Below are positions 1-6,467 of a stretch of 9,073 bases of DNA, one piece after another; the stretch's first letter is position 1; every line of letters begins with the position of its first letter. The stretch is taken from NCBI GenBank assembly GCA_021827465.1, contig JAKAVX010000073.1:1-9073 (forward strand). Direction: 5' to 3'. The notes under the pieces are model-generated. The model made no database searches, was not told where the DNA came from, and worked only from the letters and a program-made list of their open reading frames with translations. A program made the translations under genes and the position numbers. The stretch comes from Deltaproteobacteria bacterium. Lineage in GTDB: Bacteria > Desulfobacterota_B > Binatia > Binatales > Binataceae.

Positions 1-6
1 GGTAAG

Positions 7-192
7 CTAATGCTTGGTTTCGATTCGCCGCCCGTAGGAGACTTCCCCCTTGTCAACGCGCAAACTGAAGCCGCACTCCGGATTGGTGCACACCCAAGCT
101 TTGAACAACACCGAAGCGCCTTCCTGTCCGTAATCCGAGAGGGGGATCAGGCTCCCATTGTTGCACTTCTGGCACTTCGGCCAGTCCATCAT
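7..192 (-). CDS. Small zinc-ribbon protein, 61 aa, function unknown
   Basis: I do not recognise this protein beyond its fold type. It has two cysteine pairs, C7-x2-C10 (CQKC) and C35-x4-C40 (CTNPEC), about 25 residues apart, which is the layout of a single zinc ribbon. The second half (CGFSLRVDKGEV) resembles the strand after the second knuckle in such proteins. There is no signal peptide or membrane segment, so it is probably cytoplasmic. The ATG at 192 is preferred over an in-frame TTG at 249 because an excellent ribosome binding site (AAGGAGG) lies 5 nt before it, and the 19 extra upstream residues show no motif. A second ATG follows directly at 189. It is divergent from astA. A role as a small nucleic-acid-binding or regulatory protein is possible but cannot be shown from the sequence. 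Confidence 0.75.
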   Translation of the reverse strand: MMDWPKCQKCNNGSLIPLSDYGQEGASVLFKAWVCTNPECGFSLRVDKGEVSYGRRIETKH

Positions 193-197
193 CCACT

Positions 198-204
198 CCT
201 CCTT
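198..204 (-). promoter_or_regulatory. Strong Shine-Dalgarno site fixing the zinc-ribbon start
   Basis: On the minus strand this reads AAGGAGG followed by AGTGG and then ATG ATG. It is the best ribosome binding site I found in the window, where most other genes have weak ones, and it decides the start at 192 against the upstream TTG at 249. Confidence 0.8.
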
Positions 205-288
205 GCCGCGACCCAAAACACTCACGTTTCCCTCATCGAAACTATCCAACAGGCGCAGTCAAAGCAACGAGCTTTGTGAGTTTTCAAT

Positions 289-304
289 TTGGCAAATTTC
301 CAGC
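289..304 (+). promoter_or_regulatory. Candidate sigma-54 (-24/-12) promoter for astA
   Basis: TTGGCA at 289-294 is followed by GC at 303-304, giving exactly the GG-N10-GC spacing that sigma-54 requires. The -24 half matches YTGGCA. The -12 half reads CCAGC rather than the preferred TTGC, so this is a partial match. A start about 12 nt downstream would leave an 18-nt leader before the astA ATG at 334. In E. coli the ast operon is transcribed from an NtrC-activated sigma-54 promoter, which makes the site more plausible. I found no clear NtrC-type dyad in 193-288. GG-N10-GC alone is common by chance in GC-rich DNA. Confidence 0.3.
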
Positions 305-333
305 GGCAACCGGGACGGTGATAAGGTTGGCTT

Positions 334-1371
334 ATGGAGTCCGAAAAGCCGGGCTTTGACATCCGCCAGGCAACCGCACGCGACCATTCGAGGATACTCA
401 GGCTTGCGCGTGAGCTGGATTCGACAAACCTTCCCACCGAGTCGGCTGGACTGCGCGAGGCGCTCGAGCGGTGCGAGCGTTCGTTTGCCGGGCGGATTCG
501 GAACCGCGCCCGCACTCTCTATATTTTTTGCGCCGAGGACACGCGCACGCGCCGTCTCGCCGGCGCCTCGATGATAATCGGCAAGCACGGCACTCCCGAG
601 GCGCCGCATTACTACCTCGCGATGGACACCGAGGAGCGCTATTCGCACACGCTTCGCCGGATGTTCCGCCATACGTTCCTTCGGCTGCGCCACTCGATGG
701 ACGGGCCAACGGAGATCGGCGGGCTTATCGTGACGGCCGCGATGCGCGGGCGTCCGGAGCAGATCGGCAAGCAGCTCTCGTGGGTGCGATTCCTGTATCT
801 TGCAAAGCATCGCGCGCGTTTCGAGGCGCAGGTGCTGGCCGAGATGCTGCCGCAGTTCGGTCCCGACTACCGCAACGCCTTCTGGGACCATTATGGGCGC
901 GAAGTCACCGGGCTTTCTTTTCGCGAAGCTGACAGGCTCTCCACGCGGGACAAGGAATTCATCCGCGCGCTCTTCCCCGACGCGCCGCTCTATACGTTTC
1001 TTCTGCCCGAGGACGTGCGCCGTTCGCTCGGCGAGGTTGGAGAGCGAAGCCGCGGCGCGGTGAGATTGCTCGAGCAGGCCGGGATGAAGTTCCTGCATCA
1101 TCTCGATCCGTTCGACGCGGGCCCGTATTACGGCGCCGAGGTTTCCGAGCTGAGGCCGGTGAAGGACTATCGCGCGCTTGATGCGGTTATAGGCGCGCCC
1201 TCGCCCGAGAAAAGCCGCGCATACCTGCTCGCGCGCGAGGATCGGCGCGGATTTCGCGCGGTGCGCGCCGACGCTGCCGTCGAAGACTCGCGGATAATCG
1301 TCAACGACGCGGTGCTGGCCGCTCTTTCGGCGCGCGAAGGCGAGCGGCTCGACGTCGTCCCGCTGCCGTAG
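334..1371 (+). CDS. astA: Arginine/ornithine N-succinyltransferase (AstA/AruF family)
   Basis: This enzyme transfers succinyl from succinyl-CoA to the alpha-amino group of arginine (or ornithine), the first step of the AST catabolic pathway; it is cytoplasmic. At 345 residues it has the usual family length. Family landmarks run in order: GNAT-like N-terminus (DIRQATARDHSRILRLA, 9-25); TEIGGLIV (126-133); the block GKQLSWVRFLYLAKHRARF (145-163); LAEMLP (168-173); FWDHYGRE (183-190); the KEFIRALFPDAPLYTFLLPE stretch (207-226); LLEQAGMKF (245-253); DPFDAGP (258-264); and a C-terminal strand pair matching the E. coli tail. ATG 334 has AAGG 7 nt upstream. The gene converges on the M20 gene with a 20-bp gap and no visible terminator. 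Many arginine-rich stretches reflect high GC. Whether arginine or ornithine is preferred cannot be told from the sequence, and a diverged substrate remains possible. Confidence 0.9.
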   Translation: MESEKPGFDIRQATARDHSRILRLARELDSTNLPTESAGLREALERCERSFAGRIRNRARTLYIFCAEDTRTRRLAGASMIIGKHGTPEAPHYYLAMDTEERYSHTLRRMFRHTFLRLRHSMDGPTEIGGLIVTAAMRGRPEQIGKQLSWVRFLYLAKHRARFEAQVLAEMLPQFGPDYRNAFWDHYGREVTGLSFREADRLSTRDKEFIRALFPDAPLYTFLLPEDVRRSLGEVGERSRGAVRLLEQAGMKFLHHLDPFDAGPYYGAEVSELRPVKDYRALDAVIGAPSPEKSRAYLLAREDRRGFRAVRADAAVEDSRIIVNDAVLAALSAREGERLDVVPLP

Positions 1372-1391
1372 CCGCAACGGTTCCGCGCGCG

Positions 1392-2774
1392 TCAGCTTTC
1401 CAGTATCGCGCGATAAAAGCGCACCGCCGCTTCAACTTCGGCGGGAAAATTGTACTCGTTGGGAGCGTGGATAACGCCAGTGGACGGCCCCGGTCCGAAC
1501 ACCACAGGCGCCAGCCCCGCCGCCGCGTACACGCCCGCCTCGGTGCATCCCGATTTCACGCCGGTTCCAAGCGCGATACCCGAGCGCGCCATCGCTGCCA
1601 TCGCAAGCTCGACCGTCTCGCTCGCAGCCGCGCTTCGGAATCCATGGTTGGCGCGTTTTTCCGTGAGTTCTATCGCAAGGCCGGGTGCTGCGGCTTCCCG
1701 AAGCCGCTCGACAATCTCCGCTACGCCGCGGCGCACATCGTCGAGCGAAAGGCCGGGCGGAGGCCGAAGCTCGAAGTCGAGCGCGACGGCGTCGCCGACG
1801 GTGCGTATCAGGCCCGGATTGCAAGTCAGCGTAGGCTCGGCGAAGTCCGCCTCTCGCGGGCCGGCGCGATCGGCGAAATCGTTTAGCGTTTCGACAAACC
1901 GATGCAGCGAAACGATCACTTGAGGCGGAATACGCTTGGAACGCTCGATTAGGTCCGTCTCGATCGCGTCCGCACCCAAAGTTTCGGCGGATCCCGCCGC
2001 GACCAGCACGTCGCATCGCGCCGGAACCTTGTTGACCGCGTCGCCGCCCTCGATAGCTGCGACTTGGAGCCCCGGACGCGAAGCCAACGCGCCGAGCGCC
2101 TTTACGATCGCATTCTCGCCGAGCGCGGGCGTGCTCGAATGAGCCGCCCGGCCGACGAACCTGACGCGGCGCATCTTGAGCGGAGCCTCCGAATTGACGG
2201 GCGTGAACCGAATCGCAAGTTCGAACGCCATCAGGCCCTTGTGCGCGATAATCACCTCGAGTCGCGACGGTTCGCCGACGAACGCGAGCGCGCCGCGCGG
2301 CAACGCGCCGGATTCGGCCATCTCTTTTGCACCGATAAGCCCGTGTTCCTCGCCGAACGTGCCGACCAGGTAAACATCGCGGCGCGGTTTCCCGATTTCG
2401 ACAAGTACGGTCGCCTTGGCCGCGAAATCGAGCTTGGTGTCGGCGGCTCCCAGCCCGTAAATCCGCTCGCCCTTCACGGTTGCCGAGAACGGATCGCCGC
2501 CGCATTCGGTCCATAGCGCCAAATCGCCGGGTGGCACGGTATCGAGATGGGTATTGAGGACGAGCGGGGCGAGACCTCGCTCGCGGCCCTCGACGAACGC
2601 GAGCAGATTCACCTGGCTCTGGCCCTCGCGGCGCGAGGGGACAAGCCGCGCAACGATTCCGGCGGGCGCAAGGATTTCCCACGCGCAGAACTCCGCCATC
2701 TCCCGCGTTCCTTCCGTCGTAACGCTGCGGATTGCAATCAGCTTTCGGCAGAGTTCTGACAACCGGGGTTCCAT
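1392..2774 (-). CDS. M20 family metallo-amidohydrolase (ArgE/DapE/ACY1-type N-acyl-amino-acid deacylase)
   Basis: A 460-residue zinc-dependent deacylase that should cleave an N-acyl group (acetyl or succinyl) from an amino acid. The full M20 active site is visible: NTHLDTVPPGD (74-84) with metal ligand H76 and D78; bridging D112 in GLGAADTKLD; the glutamate pair E142-E143 in FGEEHG; E168 in VGEPS; and H436 in HAPNE. The lid/dimerisation domain sits near 180-330, with its conserved histidine H212 in GRAAHSS. Length is at the upper end for ArgE/DapE because of an expanded middle region (about 255-320). ATG 2774 has only a weak GAAGAA upstream. It lies 25 bp after the 158-aa ORF, so the two are probably cotranscribed. 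Next to astA and an aminotransferase, a desuccinylase acting on N-succinylglutamate or N-succinylornithine is a reasonable inference; sequence alone does not give the substrate. Confidence 0.85.
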   Translation of the reverse strand: MEPRLSELCRKLIAIRSVTTEGTREMAEFCAWEILAPAGIVARLVPSRREGQSQVNLLAFVEGRERGLAPLVLNTHLDTVPPGDLALWTECGGDPFSATVKGERIYGLGAADTKLDFAAKATVLVEIGKPRRDVYLVGTFGEEHGLIGAKEMAESGALPRGALAFVGEPSRLEVIIAHKGLMAFELAIRFTPVNSEAPLKMRRVRFVGRAAHSSTPALGENAIVKALGALASRPGLQVAAIEGGDAVNKVPARCDVLVAAGSAETLGADAIETDLIERSKRIPPQVIVSLHRFVETLNDFADRAGPREADFAEPTLTCNPGLIRTVGDAVALDFELRPPPGLSLDDVRRGVAEIVERLREAAAPGLAIELTEKRANHGFRSAAASETVELAMAAMARSGIALGTGVKSGCTEAGVYAAAGLAPVVFGPGPSTGVIHAPNEYNFPAEVEAAVRFYRAILES

Positions 2775-2799
2775 CGCGGCGGTTCTTCGATGACCTGCG

Positions 2800-3276
2800 C
2801 TATCTGACGCCGCCCTTGAGGCTCGCGAGCTTGTCGTGGACGGTGCCGGAGTTGTGATGCATCGCGGGGATTTCCGCGGCCAGTTTCGCGGTCTCCGAGG
2901 CGTTCCCGGCTTCGAGAGCGTCGCGAAGCTTTGCGACCGCGCCCGCGATCGCGGCCCATCGCGGTCCGCCGTATTGCGGCAGACGCTTCCACGCCTGGTT
3001 GTTAAACAGCGCGTGCAGGTCTTCGAGGTTGCAGCCGAATTCGCCGGCGAACGCGCCTTCGATTTCCCTTGCCGACGTGAGTTCGGCGCATCGCTGCTGC
3101 ACGTGGATCAGCCGTTTCCAGGCTTCCACGCGATCGGGCGGAAGCTTTTCAACGACCGTGCCGAAGCTTTTCTTGGAAACCGCGTTGAGCTGGATCAGCC
3201 GCCGCGCGTTTCTCGCCTCGTGGTAAACAAGGGCGACGTATTCGACGTAAAGAGGGAGTTCCTGTGCCGGTTCCAT
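2800..3276 (-). CDS. Uncharacterised 158-aa alpha-helical protein
   Basis: I do not recognise this family. The sequence looks almost wholly helical, with an N-terminal YVEYVALVYHEARNARRL (10-27), a middle helix pair (EAWKRLIHVQQRCAEL, then EFGCNLEDLHALFNN) and a C-terminal helix rich in Ala and Glu, ending with AEIPAMHHNSGTVHDKL. Scattered histidines (H19, H141, H142, H147) and two cysteines could bind a ligand, but there is no recognised metal motif. No signal peptide or membrane segment is present. Coding status is supported by the tight 25-bp junction to the M20 gene, the same strand, and amino-acid composition like a real globular protein. The ATG at 3276 has a poor ribosome binding site. 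It may be an accessory of the aminotransferase/deacylase group, but that rests on position only. Confidence 0.7.
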   Translation of the reverse strand: MEPAQELPLYVEYVALVYHEARNARRLIQLNAVSKKSFGTVVEKLPPDRVEAWKRLIHVQQRCAELTSAREIEGAFAGEFGCNLEDLHALFNNQAWKRLPQYGGPRWAAIAGAVAKLRDALEAGNASETAKLAAEIPAMHHNSGTVHDKLASLKGGVR

Positions 3277-3373
3277 GACTCAGACTTTGACAAATCGGAG
3301 CCCCGCACCCAACCCCGGCGTGGCGGGCCGACATTCGGCACAATAAGATGCTACTCAAACCACCCGCCTTGCC

Positions 3374-3497
3374 TCATTCTGAGCGAAGTCTGCGAAGCGA
3401 AGAATCTCGCTCCACCAGCCTTTGTTGGCATGAGATCCTTCGCTTCAGAAGCCCCTCTCGCTTCGCTCAGGGCGCCGCAGCGGCGGCTCAGGATGAC
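3374..3497. repeat. Imperfect palindromic element without ORF (short relative of the 7944-8341 element)
   Basis: The left half starts TCATTCTGAGCGAAG and ends AGAATCTC (3374-3408), with a 9-nt insertion TCTGCGAAG relative to the repeats at 7944 and 8341. The right half runs inversely from TGGCATGAGATCCTTCGCTT (3427-3446 matches 8309-8328 with one mismatch) to CTCAGGATGA, interrupted by GC-rich insertions. The two halves meet around an 11-nt loop (GAATCTCGCTCCA facing TGGCATGAGATCC), so the transcript should fold into a long hairpin. It lies in the 253-bp gap between the aminotransferase stop and the 158-aa ORF. It could act as a bidirectional terminator or mRNA-stabilising hairpin there. Its terminal-inverted-repeat layout and lack of an ORF resemble a MITE. 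Confidence 0.75.
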
Positions 3498-3529
3498 AGA
3501 AAATAGAATGCCCTGATGGAGAAAGGCGG

Positions 3530-4855
3530 TTACTCAAGGCATCGTGCGAGGATATCGAATGCGGCTGAGAGTTCGTCTTCCGTGAGGCATCCGGCGGGAA
3601 GAAAAAGCCGGATACAGGCCGGATCGTGACCGCCGTAGTAGAGCGCGAGCCCCGCGGAGAAGCATCGGCGGATAAGCGCCCGCGTCTTTTCCAGCGAGCC
3701 GTCGCCCACCCGAAACGCGAGCATCGCGCCGACCCCGTCCACGCGCGAGATTCTGCCCGGATGCTCGCGCGAAAGCCGCTCGATATGCTCGCGCGTAAGC
3801 CGCTCCAGCCGCTTTATCCTTCCGTTCGGACCGAGATAACCCTCGCCGGCGATCTTCTCGATAATCCGCCGCCCGACCGCCATCGCGACCGTCACGCCCG
3901 AGAACGTGCCGGAAATCAGCCCCGGATCGGGCGCCAAGTCTTTTCGATAGAGCAGGGCGCTTCCCTGCAGGATCTTGCCGATCGTTATCACGTCGATATA
4001 GTCGGCGAGGTCGAGCAGATCGGTCGCGAAGAGTTCTCCGGTGCGTGCGAAGCTCTGGACCTCGTCGGCCCATACGATGATTCCCGCGCGGCGGCATTCC
4101 TCGAGCATCGGCACAAAGAAATCGCGCGGCGCGGTGACGAAGCCGGCCTCGCCCTGGACCAGCTCGACGATGAACGTCGCGACGCGATCGCCGCTTCGCC
4201 GAATTATCTCGCGAAGCGCGGCGAGCGATTTCGCCGCCGAATCGGGATCGCCGCGATCGAAAAACGGCACGTATTCGACCGGGAACGTCGCGGGCTGGCC
4301 CATCCTGTAGTCGGGGCGGTCGGTAATTTCGGCCATCGCGGTGGTTCGCCCGTGGAAGCAATGGCGAAACGCGATCACGCCGGGCCGTCCGTCGCGCTTC
4401 TGGCGAATCAGCTTGAGCGCATTCTCGTTGGCGTCCGCCCCTGACAGCGAGAGCCAGCATCGCTCCATCCCGCGCGGCGCATGATCGAGCAGCGTTTTCA
4501 TCAGCGCGTGATACTCGCGATTGAAGAGCAGGTTGCCCTGCATAACGAGGTCCGACGCGCCGGCCCGAATCGCGGTTTCCACCAGGTCGAGGTTTCCGTG
4601 GCCGAAGAAATGAACGCCGATGCCGAGCGCGAAATCGAGCACCCATCGCCCGTCCGCCATCATCGCGCGCGCCCCGCGTCCGAGTCCCGAGCCGAGATAG
4701 GGATAGAAGGCCGGACGCCCGCGCAGGCGGGCAATCTCCGTTAGCTCGGCCTGCATCGCGGGCGAATCCAGCGGCGCGCGGCCGTTGGATTCGCCCTCGG
4801 CTATCGCTTCCATCATGAGGCGAAGGCCGCGTTCGAATTTTTCTCCGAAGTCCAT
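3530..4855 (-). CDS. Class III PLP-dependent aminotransferase (ornithine/N-acylornithine type)
   Basis: This 441-residue fold-type I enzyme should move an omega-amino group to 2-oxoglutarate or pyruvate. Visible landmarks: SGADANENALKL (138-149, the family SGxEAN phosphate-binding loop); FHGRT (167-171, ring stacking); E235 in VQGEAG; WADEVQS (262-268) with the PLP-nitrogen aspartate D264; the Schiff-base lysine K294 in TIGK; TFSG (317-320) where acetylornithine enzymes usually have TFGG; and R416 in IRLFLP. It has about 40 more residues than ArgD/AstC, mostly an N-terminal extension before the fold core. ATG 4855 has TAGG 5 nt upstream. A terminator-like hairpin ends only 15 nt before the start, so expression may depend on readthrough. 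Beside astA and an M20 deacylase, an N-succinylornithine aminotransferase role (AstC-like) is plausible. 4-aminobutyrate, diaminobutyrate or another diamine substrate cannot be excluded. Confidence 0.87.
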   Translation of the reverse strand: MDFGEKFERGLRLMMEAIAEGESNGRAPLDSPAMQAELTEIARLRGRPAFYPYLGSGLGRGARAMMADGRWVLDFALGIGVHFFGHGNLDLVETAIRAGASDLVMQGNLLFNREYHALMKTLLDHAPRGMERCWLSLSGADANENALKLIRQKRDGRPGVIAFRHCFHGRTTAMAEITDRPDYRMGQPATFPVEYVPFFDRGDPDSAAKSLAALREIIRRSGDRVATFIVELVQGEAGFVTAPRDFFVPMLEECRRAGIIVWADEVQSFARTGELFATDLLDLADYIDVITIGKILQGSALLYRKDLAPDPGLISGTFSGVTVAMAVGRRIIEKIAGEGYLGPNGRIKRLERLTREHIERLSREHPGRISRVDGVGAMLAFRVGDGSLEKTRALIRRCFSAGLALYYGGHDPACIRLFLPAGCLTEDELSAAFDILARCLE

Positions 4856-4870
4856 GGGCGCCTACCGCTG

Positions 4871-4923
4871 AAAAAGCACGCGCCCACGGCGGACCTCGTC
4901 GTCGGACGTCCGTCGCGGGCGCG
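4871..4923 (-). terminator. Rho-independent terminator downstream of spoVR
   Basis: On the minus strand a 16-nt arm (4923-4908, starting CGCGCCCGCGACGGAC) pairs with 4894-4879 (GTCCGCCGTGGGCGCG) through 14 Watson-Crick pairs, one G-U and one A-C mismatch. The 13-nt loop is followed by TGCTTTTT (4878-4871). It sits 79 bp after the spoVR stop, where the prkA-yeaH-spoVR operon would be expected to end. The T-tract stops 15 nt before the aminotransferase ATG, which is unusually close and raises the possibility of attenuation of that gene. Confidence 0.75.
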
Positions 4924-4936
4924 GGAGCGGCCGTCG

Positions 4937-4988
4937 CATCCCTTTTCGCAGGCCGTCACCGAAGGTCGTAAGGCATGCGGCAGGGATG
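4937..4988. other. Nested imperfect hairpin between spoVR and its terminator
   Basis: CATCCCT (4937-4943) pairs perfectly with AGGGATG (4982-4988). Inside it, GCAGGCC faces GGCATGC with one mismatch, and there is an inner ACC/GGT turn. No T-tract follows on either strand, so it is not a terminator by itself. It may be a 3'-end stabilising structure of the spoVR transcript or simply GC-driven pairing. The rest of 4856-5001 contains only the terminator. Confidence 0.35.
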
Positions 4989-5001
4989 GGCGCGGCGTTG
5001 G

Positions 5002-6432
5002 TCACTTGAGCGTGCGGACCGAGAACCCGCGGTCATTCGAGCATAGCAATGACCGCTTGCCGTCGAGCGAGGTTTCGAGCACAACTTCGCGTCCCCACAG
5101 CCGCTGCAGGTAGGACATGGTTTTTTCCGCGTACTCCAGATGGAGGTCGCGGCCGTCGTGGTGATGCTTCAGGTAAAGGGTGCGGTTCTGGCCGAAATCG
5201 GCGTCCTCGACCTTGATGACCGGCATCGAGTTGGCGCCGACGCTCTTGATCAGGGTCTCCTTGACCTTGCGCCATCCTTCCTCGTCCGAGACCTTGCTCA
5301 CGACGTATTCGTCGCCGCGCTGCTCGTACTCGAACAGGTCCATCTCGCGCATCAGATCTTCGGTCAGGTAGCGGCGGATGAACGACGCGTCGCGTTCGAC
5401 CTCGCGCACCTCGAAGATTTTCTCCGCTCCGGTCTTGTTCGGCGGGCCGTCGCGCTTGATCTCCTCGCGGGTCGGATTCGTCCAGCGGCGGTAGATGTCG
5501 TGCCAGAGCTTGAAACCGAGGTGGTAGGGGTTTATCTGGCCCGGAATCGGACGGACCACCTGATTGTGGCGCACGATGAATTCCAGATGCAGCCCCTGGT
5601 CGACTTCGAGCGATTCGAGGATGCGATGGTGCCAGTAGCTGGCCCATCCCTCGTTCATGATCTTGGTCTCGATCATCGGCAGGAAGTACTTGGCTTCCTC
5701 GTCCACGATGGTCAAAAGATCTCTTTCCCACTCCGCGAGAAAGGGATTGTGGTCGCGGATGAATAGCAGCACGTCCTCGTCCGGCTCGAGGGGAACCTTG
5801 CGGAGATCGGGCTCCTTGTATTCCGGCCGTGCGTGGATTTTCTTGAACGGGTCCTCGCGCGGATGCGCCGCTTCGACGGCGCGGTCGATTTGTTCGGCGC
5901 GGTCTACCTTGCGGATCGCGAGGTTCCTGCGGCATTGCCATTCGAGCGCATGGGCCGCGTCGAGCACGTGCTCGATCTTCTCGAGTCCGATCGACGGGTC
6001 CTCGACGTAGCGGCGCACGCGCATCGCATGGGCCTTGAAGGTCTCGATGGTAAGCTCGGCGCGGGTGGTGCGATAGGTGAAGTTGTTTTTGAAGAAGTCG
6101 TTGTGCCCGTAAACGTGCGCGATCGTCAGGATTTGCAGGAGCAGCGTATTGTCGCGCATCAGGTAGGCGATCGCGGGATTCGAATTGATCACCATCTCGT
6201 ACGGAAGCCCGCTGACCCCGTGGTCGTAGAGCGTCTTCAGCTTTTCGTACGATTTTCCGTACGACCAGTGCGGATAATGCGACGGCATCCCGGAGTACGC
6301 CATGTACCCGAGCATCTGGAAGTGGTCGCAGATCTCGAATTCCTGCGGGAAGCAGTCCAGCCCGAACTCCGCGACCTTTTCGCGGATTCGTTTGTCCCAC
6401 TCGACGAGGTCTTTGATCTCGTGCTTCGCCAT
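5002..6432 (-). CDS. spoVR: SpoVR family protein (YcgB)
   Basis: SpoVR is a conserved cytoplasmic protein of undefined biochemistry: needed for spore cortex formation in Bacillus and part of the PrkA-YeaH-SpoVR stationary-phase module in non-sporulating bacteria. The product is 476 aa, close to the Bacillus protein. Family hallmarks, numbered from the ATG at 6432, are MLGYMAYSGMPSHYPHWSYGK (about 40-60), GLPYEMVINSNPAIAYLMR (75-93), the signature HVYGHNDFFKNN (106-117), NEGWASYWHH (260-269) and INPYHLGFKLWHDI (300-313). The His/Glu-rich signatures suggest a metal site. The ATG at 6432 is directly preceded by an in-frame TTG at 6435. AGGGA lies 9 nt before the ATG (6 nt before the TTG), so either could be used. 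It starts 35 bp after the yeaH stop, consistent with one operon, and is followed by a strong terminator. Confidence 0.96.
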   Translation of the reverse strand: MAKHEIKDLVEWDKRIREKVAEFGLDCFPQEFEICDHFQMLGYMAYSGMPSHYPHWSYGKSYEKLKTLYDHGVSGLPYEMVINSNPAIAYLMRDNTLLLQILTIAHVYGHNDFFKNNFTYRTTRAELTIETFKAHAMRVRRYVEDPSIGLEKIEHVLDAAHALEWQCRRNLAIRKVDRAEQIDRAVEAAHPREDPFKKIHARPEYKEPDLRKVPLEPDEDVLLFIRDHNPFLAEWERDLLTIVDEEAKYFLPMIETKIMNEGWASYWHHRILESLEVDQGLHLEFIVRHNQVVRPIPGQINPYHLGFKLWHDIYRRWTNPTREEIKRDGPPNKTGAEKIFEVREVERDASFIRRYLTEDLMREMDLFEYEQRGDEYVVSKVSDEEGWRKVKETLIKSVGANSMPVIKVEDADFGQNRTLYLKHHHDGRDLHLEYAEKTMSYLQRLWGREVVLETSLDGKRSLLCSNDRGFSVRTLK

Positions 6433-6467
6433 CAACCGTAATCCCTATGTAACCCGGTCCCTTGCGA

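Noticed and set aside
259..1377. 372-codon open frame on the minus strand opposite astA
   Set aside because: It has no recognisable family pattern and is Arg-rich low-quality sequence; the plus-strand frame matches AstA along its whole length, so this is a GC-driven shadow.
1372..1391. Bidirectional terminator between convergent astA and the M20 gene
   Set aside because: The 20-bp gap has no stem with a T-tract on either strand.
3301..3373. Promoter for the 158-aa ORF (TTGAGT on the minus strand near 3355)
   Set aside because: At 17-nt spacing the -10 position reads AATGTC, too poor to call.
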